Source: Bacteroidetes bacterium UBA7674
GTDB taxonomy: Bacteria > Bacteroidota > Bacteroidia > Chitinophagales > Chitinophagaceae
Reading direction: 5' to 3'
DNA: 64,000 nt
NCBI GenBank assembly: GCA_002483105.1
Contig: DLHG01000001.1
Span: forward strand, 1 to 64,000
Shown: positions 25,781 to 36,200 of the stretch, piece after piece
How the letters are laid out: every line of letters starts with the position of its first letter
Numbering within the stretch: the stretch's first letter is position 1
Notes under the pieces: model-generated
Told to the model about the DNA's origin: nothing
Database searches by the model: none
Seen by the model: the letters and a program-made list of their open reading frames with translations, nothing else
Program-made: the position numbers and the translations under genes

Positions 25781-28768
25781 TTAGTTTTTAAAGTGAATAG
25801 TAACTTTTGTCCCCTCCGGTTGCCCCCCGGCATCCGTTTTATCCGTAATATCAATCCGCACATCTATCATGCCAGTATCATTCAATATCTTTATGCGCTC
25901 ATTTATCAATTGCAGCCCCCTGGAGGTACCCCTCTTCATTCCTTCATTTATACTGTTTGCCTTCTCTCTCCCTATTCCATTATCATCCACTATCACCTCC
26001 ACTTCACCATCCTTTTCTGTGATAACGATGTCCAGGCGCCCTCTTCCATTCAACTTATGATACAGTCCATGCGATATAGCATTCTCTACATATGGTTGTA
26101 TTATTAACGGGGGCAACAATATCTCAGTATGCGGCCGTTCGGTCTTCACATCAAAATCCACATCAAATTTATTATCGAACCGCTTCGTCTCTATAGACGT
26201 ATAAAGCAGCAGCGTGTGCAGCTCCTCTTCCAGAGAAACAAGCGGCTTTCTTGAAAATTCAAGATACAAGCGTATCAGTGTGGCAAACTCGGTCAGGCTC
26301 TCCTCTGCCAGATCGTTCTTTTTTTGTTTCACAAAGCTCTGTATAGAAGCCATAGCATTAAAAATGAAATGCGGGTTCATTTGCGATTGCAGGGCACTTA
26401 GCTTTACACTTGATATATTCTTCTCGATCAAAGCTTTTTGCAGCATCTGGTTCTTTCTCCTGAGGATCAGTTTCGCCAATACCAAACCCAGAATCACTAG
26501 TATTACCGACGCCAGTACTACTCTCAGTATAGTATGCTGCCACCACAAAGGTTGTATGGTGATCGTCACTACCTGCTCCTTACTGTGTAGGTCATACTTA
26601 TCCAGGGACACTTTAAAATGCAGCCTGTAAGTACCCGGCTCCAGCGCGGAATAAGTGACTATCGGGGAGCTGGTGGTTTGCCACTGCCTGTCAACGCCTT
26701 CCAGGTACGAACGATAAGTGACGTCTTTGTCATAACCAACAGTATTAGCCGAAAAGTTTATCGACAGGTTAGAGGGTACATAATCAAATTTATAGACAGT
26801 ATCATTAGCATTACTATAACTGTACTTGCCATAGATGACCTTGGTAATAACCGGCACCTGCATTGTAAGACTTTTGTCCATATCAACATCAGACATAGAT
26901 ACCTTGACTATACCGTAATCTGTTGAAAGAAAGAAACAAGTGGCTGTGCTCGTTATATCCCTTATAGACTGGTACAAATTATATCCGAAATTGTAGTACT
27001 TACTGTGCAGTTTAAATGCTTCGGAATTATTTCTTACAAACCTATAGAGCATAGATGAAGTAGCTACCCAAAGATTATCCTTTTCAATTTTCAGGAAGGA
27101 TACTTTGCCGTTTACTTTATACCTGTTTACTTGTCTTGTGAGTTTATTCCAGGTAAAAACATGTTCATTGCTCGCGGCTATCCAATATTTTTCATCCGAT
27201 ACAAGAAAATCAGGGATCTCGAAATTCGTCACTTTCTTTATCGTATCAGTAATCGGACTACTATAGGGAAAAACAGCACCATTCGGCGTGGCCCCTAATA
27301 TTTTATTGAAGGGTGTAACAACATCCTTATTAACATAATAAATACTGTTCTTATCACAAACAAACAAACTGTCATTAATACCCGTCAGAATTTTATTGTA
27401 TCTCCCGGCTTTATTAAATTCAAGGAGGCCACTTTGCACATTTATTTTACAGATGCCCTCATATGTAAGCACCATTAGGTCGTCTTTGTAATAAATAACA
27501 TCCTTAACAGGTTTGATCATTTCAATTTGGGAAGCACTAAGTTTCAGGCTATAGTGGCTACCATTCCTTTTTATTACGGTTATATTTTTGTTGGTCGCAA
27601 TTATTAAAGAATCAGGACGCTCCAGTATCGAATAGAAGACGGGACTATGACTTACATTTAGCGCATTTTCTATTATTATCTCTTCTTTCAATTTCATCGC
27701 AGTATCATAAACAGACACATTCCCATTCTGGCGAACGATGTATAGTTGACCATTGAAATAAGCAATACTTTTATTATCACCCTTCGGATAGATCTTCACG
27801 TTACGAAAATAAGAGCCAATACTCTTCAACCCACTATTGGTGAGCAACCAAAAATTCCGAGCGGCATCCTGGAAAATAGATACAATGCCTTCCTGCTGTA
27901 CATCTATCCTTAAACTGTCTACCGGTCGCAGATATTCATCAAGGATCAGGCATCCATTATTGGTGGTCACCTGCATTCCGCTCTTGCTATACATTATTTG
28001 TCTCGCAACATAAGAAAGGCTGTTTTTGTCATCAAGCCTTTTTTCATAAAATATGTTCTTTTCCGGGTCATAACATATGATTCTCTTACTGTGAATAACG
28101 AAGTACACTTTACCTCTATAAACTCCTCCATATCCATCTGTAAGTGGCGCATCGAAAGTAGGATATTCAGCTGATGCCACTTTACCCGTCTCAATATGGA
28201 CGGCTGTAAATTTCAAGCCTTCTATACGGACGACATAGGGATATGATACGATAACATACGGATAAGAGGTATCGTCTTTACGGAATAATTTTGCTAATGT
28301 TAACTTTGATACAGCTGCATTAATATTGACCAACGAGTCCCCTTTAATAGAATAACTATTACCAATACCATCTACTCCAAATACTTGTCCGTATTGTTCA
28401 TACGGCACCCTTAAATGAATCCCTCCGGTATTGATAGTATGCAGTTGGCCATTATATATATAATCCAGGTTGTTCACATAGTCTATCAGGTATACACGGC
28501 CATCTGACGCCGGGTATATATCAAAGACTGAACCGATTTTAATATTTTTAAAAGAATTGTAGGTTTTGAAAATGCTGCCATTATATTTTACAACACCGTT
28601 ATCCGTTACTATCCAGAGATTCCCCTGTGCATCTTCATTAATACTTCTTATAGCATTAGAAGGCAAACCATCTTTAACTGTAAAGTGGTTCATTATATAA
28701 GATTGGCCTAACAGCGATGTACTCTGAAATAGAAAAAACAAAAAGGCTATAGAGATAGTCTTAAACAT
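25781..28768 (-). CDS. Propeller-type sensor histidine kinase (LytS-like output)
   Basis: 995 residues. A signal sequence (MFKTISIAFLFFLFQ) leads a periplasmic region of about 700 residues built from two-component-regulator propeller repeats, such as GLPSNAIRSINEDAQGNLWIVT and GIVSIFQDAARNFWLLTNSGL. A Y_Y_Y domain follows (VPSNLSINFSA ... YRSYLEGVDRQW), then one membrane helix (LRVVLASVILVILGLVLAKL). The kinase core is a His_kinase domain with the acceptor in SQMNPHFIFNAMASIQSF and a HATPase domain (ENAISHGL, DDNGIGR). Partner: the LytTR regulator 10 bases downstream. The ligand is unknown; relatives often sense glycans. Confidence 0.92.
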   Translation of the reverse strand: MFKTISIAFLFFLFQSTSLLGQSYIMNHFTVKDGLPSNAIRSINEDAQGNLWIVTDNGVVKYNGSIFKTYNSFKNIKIGSVFDIYPASDGRVYLIDYVNNLDYIYNGQLHTINTGGIHLRVPYEQYGQVFGVDGIGNSYSIKGDSLVNINAAVSKLTLAKLFRKDDTSYPYVIVSYPYVVRIEGLKFTAVHIETGKVASAEYPTFDAPLTDGYGGVYRGKVYFVIHSKRIICYDPEKNIFYEKRLDDKNSLSYVARQIMYSKSGMQVTTNNGCLILDEYLRPVDSLRIDVQQEGIVSIFQDAARNFWLLTNSGLKSIGSYFRNVKIYPKGDNKSIAYFNGQLYIVRQNGNVSVYDTAMKLKEEIIIENALNVSHSPVFYSILERPDSLIIATNKNITVIKRNGSHYSLKLSASQIEMIKPVKDVIYYKDDLMVLTYEGICKINVQSGLLEFNKAGRYNKILTGINDSLFVCDKNSIYYVNKDVVTPFNKILGATPNGAVFPYSSPITDTIKKVTNFEIPDFLVSDEKYWIAASNEHVFTWNKLTRQVNRYKVNGKVSFLKIEKDNLWVATSSMLYRFVRNNSEAFKLHSKYYNFGYNLYQSIRDITSTATCFFLSTDYGIVKVSMSDVDMDKSLTMQVPVITKVIYGKYSYSNANDTVYKFDYVPSNLSINFSANTVGYDKDVTYRSYLEGVDRQWQTTSSPIVTYSALEPGTYRLHFKVSLDKYDLHSKEQVVTITIQPLWWQHTILRVVLASVILVILGLVLAKLILRRKNQMLQKALIEKNISSVKLSALQSQMNPHFIFNAMASIQSFVKQKKNDLAEESLTEFATLIRLYLEFSRKPLVSLEEELHTLLLYTSIETKRFDNKFDVDFDVKTERPHTEILLPPLIIQPYVENAISHGLYHKLNGRGRLDIVITEKDGEVEVIVDDNGIGREKANSINEGMKRGTSRGLQLINERIKILNDTGMIDVRIDITDKTDAGGQPEGTKVTIHFKN

Positions 28769-28882
28769 GAGTAGCGGATAGTGATACGATAAAAAAACAA
28801 AAAAAAATCAACAAACAGTACACCTTCTAACAAACCACTTGCAGATTAACATTCCAGTATGGCGAGAGATTGTTTTAAATAC

Positions 28883-28890
28883 TAACTTTA
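28883..28890 (+). promoter_or_regulatory. -7 promoter element
   Basis: TAACTTTA 39 bases before the lipoprotein start at 28930, a fair match to TAnnTTTG. No clear -33 box. Confidence 0.4.
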
Positions 28891-28929
28891 ATGGCATACT
28901 ATTATTGCATCTAACGCATAACACTCCAT

Positions 28930-29397
28930 ATGAAAAACTACGTCATCATACTAGCAGCCGCATTACTGGCATCCTGCACAGACAGCGATGAACAACAAAA
29001 GAAGGACACAGACAATGCCCTGAAAGTGGCCACTGAGGTCAGCACAAACGTGTCCGACACCACCTCTTATTATCACACCACAGGTGACAAAAAGCAGGAT
29101 TCATCACTCCTGCAATTGGTAATACGCAATAACATCGTCAGTGGTACCCTACAATACATGCCCTACGAGAAAGACGCCCGCAGGGGAACATTGGCCGGGG
29201 AAAAGAATGGCGACATCATCAACGCTGTCTGGACATACACACAAGAAGGAATGCAAGACACACTGTCCGTCTCGTTCAAGTTCAAGAACGGCACTATCTA
29301 CCAAAAACCTAATGTCTTCAAACCCAAACTTGGCCGCGAAGTCCTTGACCCGCGCGCCGAGTATGAAATAGAATACAAGAAGACTGAGTTTAGATAA
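28930..29397 (+). CDS. Putative lipoprotein
   Basis: 155 residues. The lipoprotein signal MKNYVIILAAALLASC puts the lipobox Cys at about residue 16, and acidic residues right after it (TDSDEQQKKD) fit surface or outer-membrane sorting. The mature part (about 45-150) is beta-rich with repeated NxxSGTL and GTLAGEKNGDIINAVWTY segments, like other small lipoproteins of Bacteroidota with no known role. It is a single gene with its own promoter and terminator. Confidence 0.75.
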   Translation: MKNYVIILAAALLASCTDSDEQQKKDTDNALKVATEVSTNVSDTTSYYHTTGDKKQDSSLLQLVIRNNIVSGTLQYMPYEKDARRGTLAGEKNGDIINAVWTYTQEGMQDTLSVSFKFKNGTIYQKPNVFKPKLGREVLDPRAEYEIEYKKTEFR

Positions 29398-29415
29398 ATC
29401 CAAACCAACTCAAAC

Positions 29416-29445
29416 AAAAAGTCCCGACTCACGTTGGGACTTTTT
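29416..29445 (+). terminator. Terminator of the lipoprotein gene
   Basis: AAAAAGTCCC and GGGACTTTTT form a 10-bp stem around a 10-base loop, ending in five T residues. Confidence 0.85.
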
Positions 29446-29543
29446 ACTTCCCGCCTTTACTGACCCATCTCACCTCTTCCGGTGATGGATGTCATCATTT
29501 TGCTTTTCACAGCTTCCTACATTTGACTATTAAATCATAGCAA

Positions 29544-29927
29544 ATGAAAAAGGTAAGTATCACCCATATGGATAACCGACATAATCAATGGCTGAGGGCA
29601 TTGGAATTTTACAAACAGGAGATCCATATCCTGAAGAACCGTCTCACGGAAATAGGAAAGAAGAATACAGGCGATGACGTGATGAAACAGGTAGAACATT
29701 ACGAGAACCAGTTCAAAATACAAGCCGGCAACATAGACAAGCTCGGCCACGACATCCGTGGTAATATCTCCCAGGTAAGCCAACAAGTACAGGACGGAAA
29801 TGCGGGCTACATAGATAACCAACTGCTGCTACAACATACTAAGCTGGAAAACGAATTTGCTTTTGAAGAAAAAGTAGTGAACGAACTCCGCCACGACTTC
29901 AACCGCTTTTCAGCAGAATGGATGTAA
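29544..29927 (+). CDS. Small coiled-coil protein
   Basis: 127 residues without signal peptide or membrane segment. It is almost all predicted helix with heptad-like spacing, for example WLRALEFYKQEIHILKNRLTEI, then NQFKIQAGNIDKLGHDIRG and LENEFAFEEKVVNELRHDF. Likely a cytoplasmic coiled-coil protein of the kind conserved but uncharacterised in Bacteroidota. It is followed by a strong terminator shared with the RlpA-like gene on the other strand. Confidence 0.7.
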   Translation: MKKVSITHMDNRHNQWLRALEFYKQEIHILKNRLTEIGKKNTGDDVMKQVEHYENQFKIQAGNIDKLGHDIRGNISQVSQQVQDGNAGYIDNQLLLQHTKLENEFAFEEKVVNELRHDFNRFSAEWM

Positions 29928-29963
29928 TCAGACATTAGTTAGAGATTGATTTTTACCCCAATA

Positions 29964-29996
29964 GAAAAAGCCCCTCGGTTGAACCGAGGGGCTTTT
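29964..29996. terminator. Bidirectional terminator
   Basis: AAAAGCCCCTCGGT and ACCGAGGGGCTTTT form a perfect stem with A- and T-runs, between convergent genes ending at 29927 and 30018. Confidence 0.92.
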
Positions 29997-30017
29997 CATT
30001 ATAAAAGACCTGAATTA

Positions 30018-30458
30018 TTATAATTCGTTAGGAGCTGTGATGAACTCTGCATTGCGCTGAGCCAGTATGCCAAGTTTACCTTCTGAGCTGGGTACTACCT
30101 CGATTTTTACCTGTGTAGTACCGGCGTTGCGGAAGCCTAATTTGTCAGCAGCAACGGTAGCCAGATCAATAGCCCTTTTGTTGTTAGCAGCCATACGGTC
30201 GTTGATACGAACGTAAACTACTTTATTGTTCTTAGTATTGGTCACCTTTACATAAGTACCCAACTTCAGGGTGTTGCAGGCTGCAGTAAACTTGTCATTA
30301 TCAAAGATCTCACCGGTTGCCGTCTTACGCCCTTCAAACTTGTTGTGGTAAAAGCTTGCAATACCTTTTCTCAGTTCCTTTATTTCGCTGGTTAAGCTTT
30401 GGGCTTTACCCTGCGTGAAGGAAAACAGTAAAATCGTTATTAATAACAAGCGCCTCAT
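30018..30458 (-). CDS. RlpA-like double-psi beta-barrel protein
   Basis: 146 residues from the ATG at 30458; an ATG two codons further up is equally possible. A signal peptide (RRLLLITILLFSFTQGKAQS) is followed by the double-psi beta-barrel of RlpA: GIASFYHNKFEGRKTATGE, KFTAACNTLKLGTYVKVTN and VVYVRINDRMAANNKRAIDL. RlpA proteins act on or bind denuded peptidoglycan glycans. The ASWY and DR motifs are recognisable, although no SPOR domain is present, so any lytic activity is uncertain. Periplasmic or lipid-free exported protein. Confidence 0.85.
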   Translation of the reverse strand: MRRLLLITILLFSFTQGKAQSLTSEIKELRKGIASFYHNKFEGRKTATGEIFDNDKFTAACNTLKLGTYVKVTNTKNNKVVYVRINDRMAANNKRAIDLATVAADKLGFRNAGTTQVKIEVVPSSEGKLGILAQRNAEFITAPNEL

Positions 30459-30524
30459 ACACATTCAATTTTGATTGATGCAAAGGTACGGCTAAAGCCC
30501 GTAAAATCCTATCACATATATTAA

Positions 30525-32483
30525 CTAATCTTTATTTCTTTTGTTAAAGTTTGGTGAATCGTCCTTGCCACGGGTAGCCCTGAAATTCTCTGAAAACCTT
30601 TGTCCAGAGCCGCCTGAGCTAGCTTTACGGTCGCCATAACTCGACTTTCCGCCACCTGAGTAGCCACGGCCGCCACGGTCACCCCTGTCGGAACGGTCGC
30701 TGTTGCCATAACCGCCACCGCCTTCACGATTTCCATAGCTACGTCCGCCGCCGCTGCTTTCACGACCGCGTCCGCCTTCACTTCTGCCACCATAGCCGCG
30801 TCCGCCGCCGCCATCACGGCCACCGCCGCCAAAGCTACGTCCGCCGCCGCCACCCGCACCACCGGTGCGTTGCTCAGCTTCCTCTATCCTTACCTTGCGG
30901 CCTTTCAGCTTACGCTGAGAAAGCGCTGTAGAGATAAAGTCCACCGCAGTTGCAGGCACGTTAAAGAAGCTGCTCATTTCACGCACTGTAATGCGCTGCA
31001 CAAGGTTCGGCTCTATATCAGTACCATCGGCTATAAAGGCCAGCAGTTTTTCGTTAGTGCTGATGCCATCTTTACTACCTATGTTGATGAACAACCTTAC
31101 GCTGCCATCGGCGCTGCGCTCACCGGCACTTCCACGGCTTGCGCCACGGTCGCTATAACCAGCATTCAGGTCACCAACTTTGCCATAAGCATCCATTGTT
31201 TCCTTCAGTTGCAGGTATATCAGTCGGTTGATCAGATCATCCTTGTCCATATCCACAAAACGGTCGTGGATAGATTGTTGGTAGATCTCAGCAAAGTCAT
31301 TCATTGGTTTTACTGTCTCAATCTGCTCCAGGTAGTGGAACAAACGCTTGCGGATCACCTCAGCGCCATCAGGAACGTCGCTGCGATTGAACTTCTGCTT
31401 TACGATCCTTTCTATCTGGCGGATACCACCGATCTCCTTAGGAGAAACGATAGACATACAGATACCGCTCTTACCTGCACGAGCCGTACGGCCGCTACGG
31501 TGAGTATATACCTCGTTGTCATCAGGAAGCTCGTAGTTGATAACGTGCGTAATGTCATTCACGTCAATACCACGCGCAGCTACGTCGGTAGCTACTATGC
31601 ACTGCAGGCCTTTAGACTTGAAGCGCTCCAGCACCTTGCTACGCATCTTCTGGTCCATATCTCCGTGTAGCGGACTAACATGATAACCCATGCGCATCAG
31701 CTTTTCAGAGATGTCCTGGCAATCCTGTCTGGTACGCACGAAGATGATACCATATATACCCGGTGTGAAATCCAGCAAACGTTGCAGGGCTTCAAAACGA
31801 TTGTGGTGATTCACCACATAGTATTGGTGGTCGATATTTTCGTTGGTAGAATTCAAAGCGGCTACGCTGAACTCCTGCCACTCTTTCATGAATTTCTTGG
31901 CGATGCCGCGAACTTCATTACTCATAGTAGCCGAGAATAACCATGTATGCTCACGCGCAGGAGTCGTCTTCAGGATGAAGTCGATATCCTCACGGAAGCC
32001 CATGTTCAGCATTTCATCGGCCTCATCCAGTACTACGTACTGAACGTTGTCGAGGTTAATAGCTTTACGCTCCAGCAAATCGATCAGGCGACCGGGAGTA
32101 GCCACGATCACCTGTGGTTTGTCTCTCAGATCACGGATTTGTCCGCTGATAGGCACGCCGCCATAAACGGCAACTGTCTTAAGGCCGCGCATATGTTGGC
32201 CATATTTTTCGAATTCTGCTTGTATCTGCATGCACAACTCACGAGTCGGGCTCAATACAAGGCACTGAATATGCTTCAGTGATACGTCTGTGTGGTGCAA
32301 TAGCGGGATACCAAAGGCGGCAGTCTTGCCGGTACCTGTCTGAGCCAGGCCTATGATGTCGGAAGGTTGTGAGAGAAGCTCGGGGATTACCTTGAGCTGG
32401 ATGGGGGTCGGGGTCTCAAAACCCATGTCCTCTACGGCACGTTTCAGTTCTTCCCTCATGGGGAAGCTTGAAAATGTAGTCAT
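30525..32483 (-). CDS. DEAD-box RNA helicase with DbpA-like domain and RGG tail
   Basis: 652 residues. Helicase motifs: Q motif (ETPTPIQ), motif I AQTGTGKT at 47-54, PTRELC, DEAD, SAT, and motif VI HRSGRTARAGK. After the two RecA-like domains comes a DbpA-type RNA-binding domain (RLFINIGSKDGISTNEKLLAFI ... FISTALSQRKLKGRKVRIEEAE). A tail of about 110 residues rich in Gly, Arg, Ser and Tyr follows (GGGRSFGGGGRDGGG-like), typical of RNA chaperone tails. It resembles DeaD/CsdA-type helicases used in ribosome assembly and cold adaptation. The upstream region has no obvious cold-shock leader. Confidence 0.93.
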   Translation of the reverse strand: MTTFSSFPMREELKRAVEDMGFETPTPIQLKVIPELLSQPSDIIGLAQTGTGKTAAFGIPLLHHTDVSLKHIQCLVLSPTRELCMQIQAEFEKYGQHMRGLKTVAVYGGVPISGQIRDLRDKPQVIVATPGRLIDLLERKAINLDNVQYVVLDEADEMLNMGFREDIDFILKTTPAREHTWLFSATMSNEVRGIAKKFMKEWQEFSVAALNSTNENIDHQYYVVNHHNRFEALQRLLDFTPGIYGIIFVRTRQDCQDISEKLMRMGYHVSPLHGDMDQKMRSKVLERFKSKGLQCIVATDVAARGIDVNDITHVINYELPDDNEVYTHRSGRTARAGKSGICMSIVSPKEIGGIRQIERIVKQKFNRSDVPDGAEVIRKRLFHYLEQIETVKPMNDFAEIYQQSIHDRFVDMDKDDLINRLIYLQLKETMDAYGKVGDLNAGYSDRGASRGSAGERSADGSVRLFINIGSKDGISTNEKLLAFIADGTDIEPNLVQRITVREMSSFFNVPATAVDFISTALSQRKLKGRKVRIEEAEQRTGGAGGGGGRSFGGGGRDGGGGRGYGGRSEGGRGRESSGGGRSYGNREGGGGYGNSDRSDRGDRGGRGYSGGGKSSYGDRKASSGGSGQRFSENFRATRGKDDSPNFNKRNKD

Positions 32484-32600
32484 TAAATTAAGATCTATTT
32501 TACTAAATGAGGCGCAAAGGTACGAGTATTAATCGGTCTTTCAGGCATTTATTTTAGAAAAACTGTTAATGTGTTGGTAATGTGACAATCACACAAGAAT

Positions 32601-32680
32601 AAACTCCCCTCCTGTTTTTAGGAGGGGACAATGGCAAAAGAGCCGAAGGCGGCTTTTGACATTGGGGAGGTCAACTCGCG
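32601..32680 (+). repeat. DUF559-associated palindromic element, left copy of unit 1
   Basis: First hairpin CCCCTCCT-GTTTTT-AGGAGGGG (32606-32627). A second, longer hairpin follows (CAAAAGAGCC-GAAG-GCGGCTTTTG), then GGGGAGGT and the conserved end CAACTCGCGC. The first 28 bases are identical to the minus strand at 46733-46760. The CGCGAG-type end points toward the DUF559 gene at 32753. Confidence 0.8.
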
Positions 32681-32752
32681 CAGTTCAAAAAACACCAAAT
32701 AACATATCCACAATTCCCACTCCCCCACCCACCCCCTCACTAACTTAGCAAC

Positions 32753-33124
32753 ATGCGCACCGGCCAAAAACACAGCCTGCCAAAACTCCGGGACTACAGA
32801 ACCAATCTGCGGGAAACACCCACACCCGCAGAAGTAGCACTATGGACACTACTGAAAAACAAACAACTGCACGGACGAAAGTTCCGCCGGCAACACAGCA
32901 TTGAAAACTTCATAGCCGACTTCTACTGCGCCACTGAGAAACTGATTATTGAGCTAGATGGAGAAGTACACAACGACCCTATGCAGGCCGAATATGATGC
33001 CGCCAGGGATGCGAGGTTAAAAGACCTTGGCTGTAAAATACTCCGCTTTGAGAATAAGCTGATTTTCCAGCATACGGAGAGTGTGTTACACATGATTGCT
33101 GAAGCCTTTGAACAGCGCGACTAA
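32753..33124 (+). CDS. DUF559-family nuclease-like protein (unit 1)
   Basis: 123 residues. DUF559 has a Vsr/PD-(D/E)XK-like endonuclease fold. Seen here: ETPTPAEVALWTLLKNKQL, GRKFRRQHSIENFIADFYC with the likely catalytic Asp, LIIELDGEVHND, YDAARDARLKDLGCKILRF and a C-terminal helix. A TAACTTAG box ends 4 bases before the ATG. The gene lies between inverted palindromic elements, and its last codons CAG CGC GAC TAA overlap the conserved end of the right element. Its paralogue at 37584 has the same layout. Cleavage activity is known only for relatives of the fold, not shown for this family member. Confidence 0.88.
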   Translation: MRTGQKHSLPKLRDYRTNLRETPTPAEVALWTLLKNKQLHGRKFRRQHSIENFIADFYCATEKLIIELDGEVHNDPMQAEYDAARDARLKDLGCKILRFENKLIFQHTESVLHMIAEAFEQRD

Positions 33125-33155
33125 AACTCCCTCCTGATTTTTAGGAGGGAAGTTT
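33115..33155 (-). repeat. DUF559-associated palindromic element, right copy of unit 1
   Basis: GCGCGACT inside the gene's last codons, then hairpin CTCCCTCCT-GATTTTT-AGGAGGGAAG. The middle hairpin of the full element is missing. The hairpin is almost the same as in the left copy, and the GCG ends of the two copies face each other. Confidence 0.7.
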
Positions 33156-33235
33156 GCTATAAGATGCCGTTTAAGCGTCGTTTATGTGGCTATAATATGG
33201 TGATAGAAGCAACCGATGACATTAAATTTATGTGA

Positions 33236-36200
33236 TTAATTATTAAAAGTGAAGCGTTTTATAAACCTATTATGTGTTTTAAAGCTATTGCTTTCGGTTA
33301 GTTCTAATGTATGATAACTTCCTTTCACAGATAATGCAGCATGAAGTTCATTTTTATTGGCATCTAACAAATCATCTATTTTAAAGGATACCTGAAGATA
33401 TGCTGATAGTTTGTACCACTGGTTGTTATCGTCATTGATGTATTTTTCAAAAGATGGATATAATTTTCTGTATTTGCCAATCGGCAAGGCCAATAAGAAC
33501 ATAGCTACGAGCACATCTGCTTCATCTATGTCTGCATCATAATTGAAGTCATCATGTGCTTTTACGATCCTATAGGTATTTACTAAGCGTTTTATCGCCC
33601 TTGGGTTAGTTCCTACTATAACAGACATGTCTTCCAACAATCTCACTTCTTTTTCTGTTAGCTTTATTGTTTCAGGGCTATCATCAACTATTTCATCTGT
33701 AGAAATTTGTTGTCCACTGGCAGTTTGATGTATTTGTTGTCCACTGACTATCTGTGCATTCGTCTTTACTGATTGCTGTGCGGCAGCCGGTTGCGCTGCA
33801 TTATTGGCATTCTGTACGGCTCCACCGGTGCCTCGCGTAGGTGCAATATCTGCCTCTGCGAGTTTCCTGATCATATTTTTTACGCTATCGTCCCCCGCAT
33901 CTTTTAGGCAAAAAGGTATCTGAAATATCTTTTCCAGGTAATTCGATGGCTCAATTCGCTCAATATCGCTGCCGTCATAGTCATTTATTTTTCCAGCAAA
34001 TTGTAAGTAATGTCTTTTGACAAGTGCATTTTTCACCCATCTCGGATCTACACCCACTACAACAATAAACAGAGGGAATGCCATTAGCAAGTTAACGGCC
34101 TCCAACACCTGCACCACAGTATCTTCAGGGCATCGGTCAAGGTCGTCTATATATAAAACAATCCGCTCGAGCGGTTTCTTAAAATACTTCTTAAATTCCT
34201 CAGCATCTTTAACCTTGGTATATTCTGAAGTATGATCAGTAAACAAGTCATTAAGTATCTCAAAGTCTTTACGAATGAGCGAAATAATGCCTAGGTGCTT
34301 TTTATATTCCTCACTATTTGATCTTCTTTCAATAAACGAATACAAAGCCTCAGTAGACAAGGCCTGAGTGAGTTTAAAGTCAAGTTCAGCTTTGATAATT
34401 TTAGTTTCCTGTATCTGCTTTTCAACTGAAAATAATTCCGTCCTGTTTTTTTCTATTTCCATTTTTAAAGCCTTTTCTTCCTGCTCAAATTTAGCGGTGG
34501 CTTCACCTATTTGCTTTTCATAACTCATTTTAACCTGCCAAAAAGACGCCACTACAGGCTGGATTTTTTCATATGTATTTGCCATTCTTTTAAACGCGGC
34601 GGCTCCCAAAACCATTACAGACAGAAGTCCCTGCGGCAGAGCAAAATTCATTTTACTGGTGCTATACACAATGCCCCAAATGATAGTTGGCACGGTAGCG
34701 ATAATGACAATAATGAGTACAGTCCAAAATATATTAGCACCTACTTTTTCCTTTTTGAAAAATTCTTTTAAAAAAGTATAGACTGATTTGGCTTGTTTGT
34801 ATGCTGAAGATGGATTATCCCAATAACCTTCGGGGACTATGTGTTTCAGTTCTTCAACTGTATGTTTGAAGCTACCGTTTTCGTTTAAAGCTTTAGTAAT
34901 TCTATCTTTTGCATGAAATTGTTCTTCTACAGCTTCAAGTACATTCCACAGTGTGTGGTTTTTAATATTTTCTATCTGCCTATCGATCTTACTGTTCAGG
35001 CTATTCTTTTTAGACTCAAGCTTCTGTAAGTTCTGTGTTACAACTTCTTTTTGTGTTTCTAAGAGAGTTATTTGTTCTTTCGCAACATTCAGTTGCTTGC
35101 TTAATTGTTCTTCAACTTTTTGCTTTTGCTTATCAGATGATGTATTCTCCTTAATATATTCATTAAGACCTTCAAAAATTCTTGTAACTATACTTGCCCA
35201 TAAATTAGCATCCATATAAGACCATGCATTAAAGTGTATTTGCGCAACACCACTGCAATAGAATTTATGACTTTTGATACCCGTTAGTTCATTAATTCGA
35301 TCCTTCAATTTTCTCATAAAAAAGCTTTTACCACTTCCCCATTTACCAAAAAGTGCTACAGCCAAAGGAGGAGTAAAGTTTTTTGCAGTCATTACCTTAG
35401 CAAAAGCATTTATATCTTTGCTAATATCCAGATAATCTGTTCCCGCATCACTATCACTTAACAAGCTTGCAATATTGTCTTTACGCTTGTCTCTGAGAGA
35501 AGGCAGGTGAAACAACGGATACCAAAGATCTTCGTCAATATTTGAGAATATCGTGATAACATCGTCTATTGAAGGTTCTTGAATGGTATTCCGATAGTAA
35601 CCTAAATTCTCAATATCTATTTGAATATTTTTGATTTTCCAATCAACTAGAAGAGAAGTACCGTTATTAAAATTGTCTGTTACAATTCCTATACCTTTTA
35701 TCCGCAAGTAGCTTATTCCTCTTGCTTGGAAAGATGATTTAATTATTAGAATAGTACCTTTTGAAATATTGTTGATCAGACTCTGAAACTGTTCCTCATA
35801 TCCAGTCTCCCAAATTTGGTCTTTAAAAAATCTTTCAATTTGGTCATCTCCATCCCAAATAGTTCCTACGAGGTAAAAATTATTATCAAAAGCCCTTATC
35901 ACACTTTCAACATTATTAGTCAGAGCGGGCTGCTTAATGTGTATGCTAGCCAACAATTCTATTGCTTCTTCGTTTTTAGGAGGTAACGATATGCACATAA
36001 AATATCCACCGTCGTCACCATAACTGGCAATAAATTTATTAATTGCCCTTACAGTAATTTGATAACTTTCTTCAATAGAGAGGCCACCATCACCAGTTCC
36101 CATTAATGGCAGCCATAATTTTTTACCTCTAAACCACCCTCTAAACTCAGATAGCGCTGCAAAAAGATTTTTTTCCAGATTAATTCTAGTGTCTACGTTA

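Noticed and set aside
30521..30862. Ala/Val-rich 113-codon minus frame
   Set aside because: It is the shadow of the Gly/Arg-rich tail of the DEAD-box helicase in another frame.
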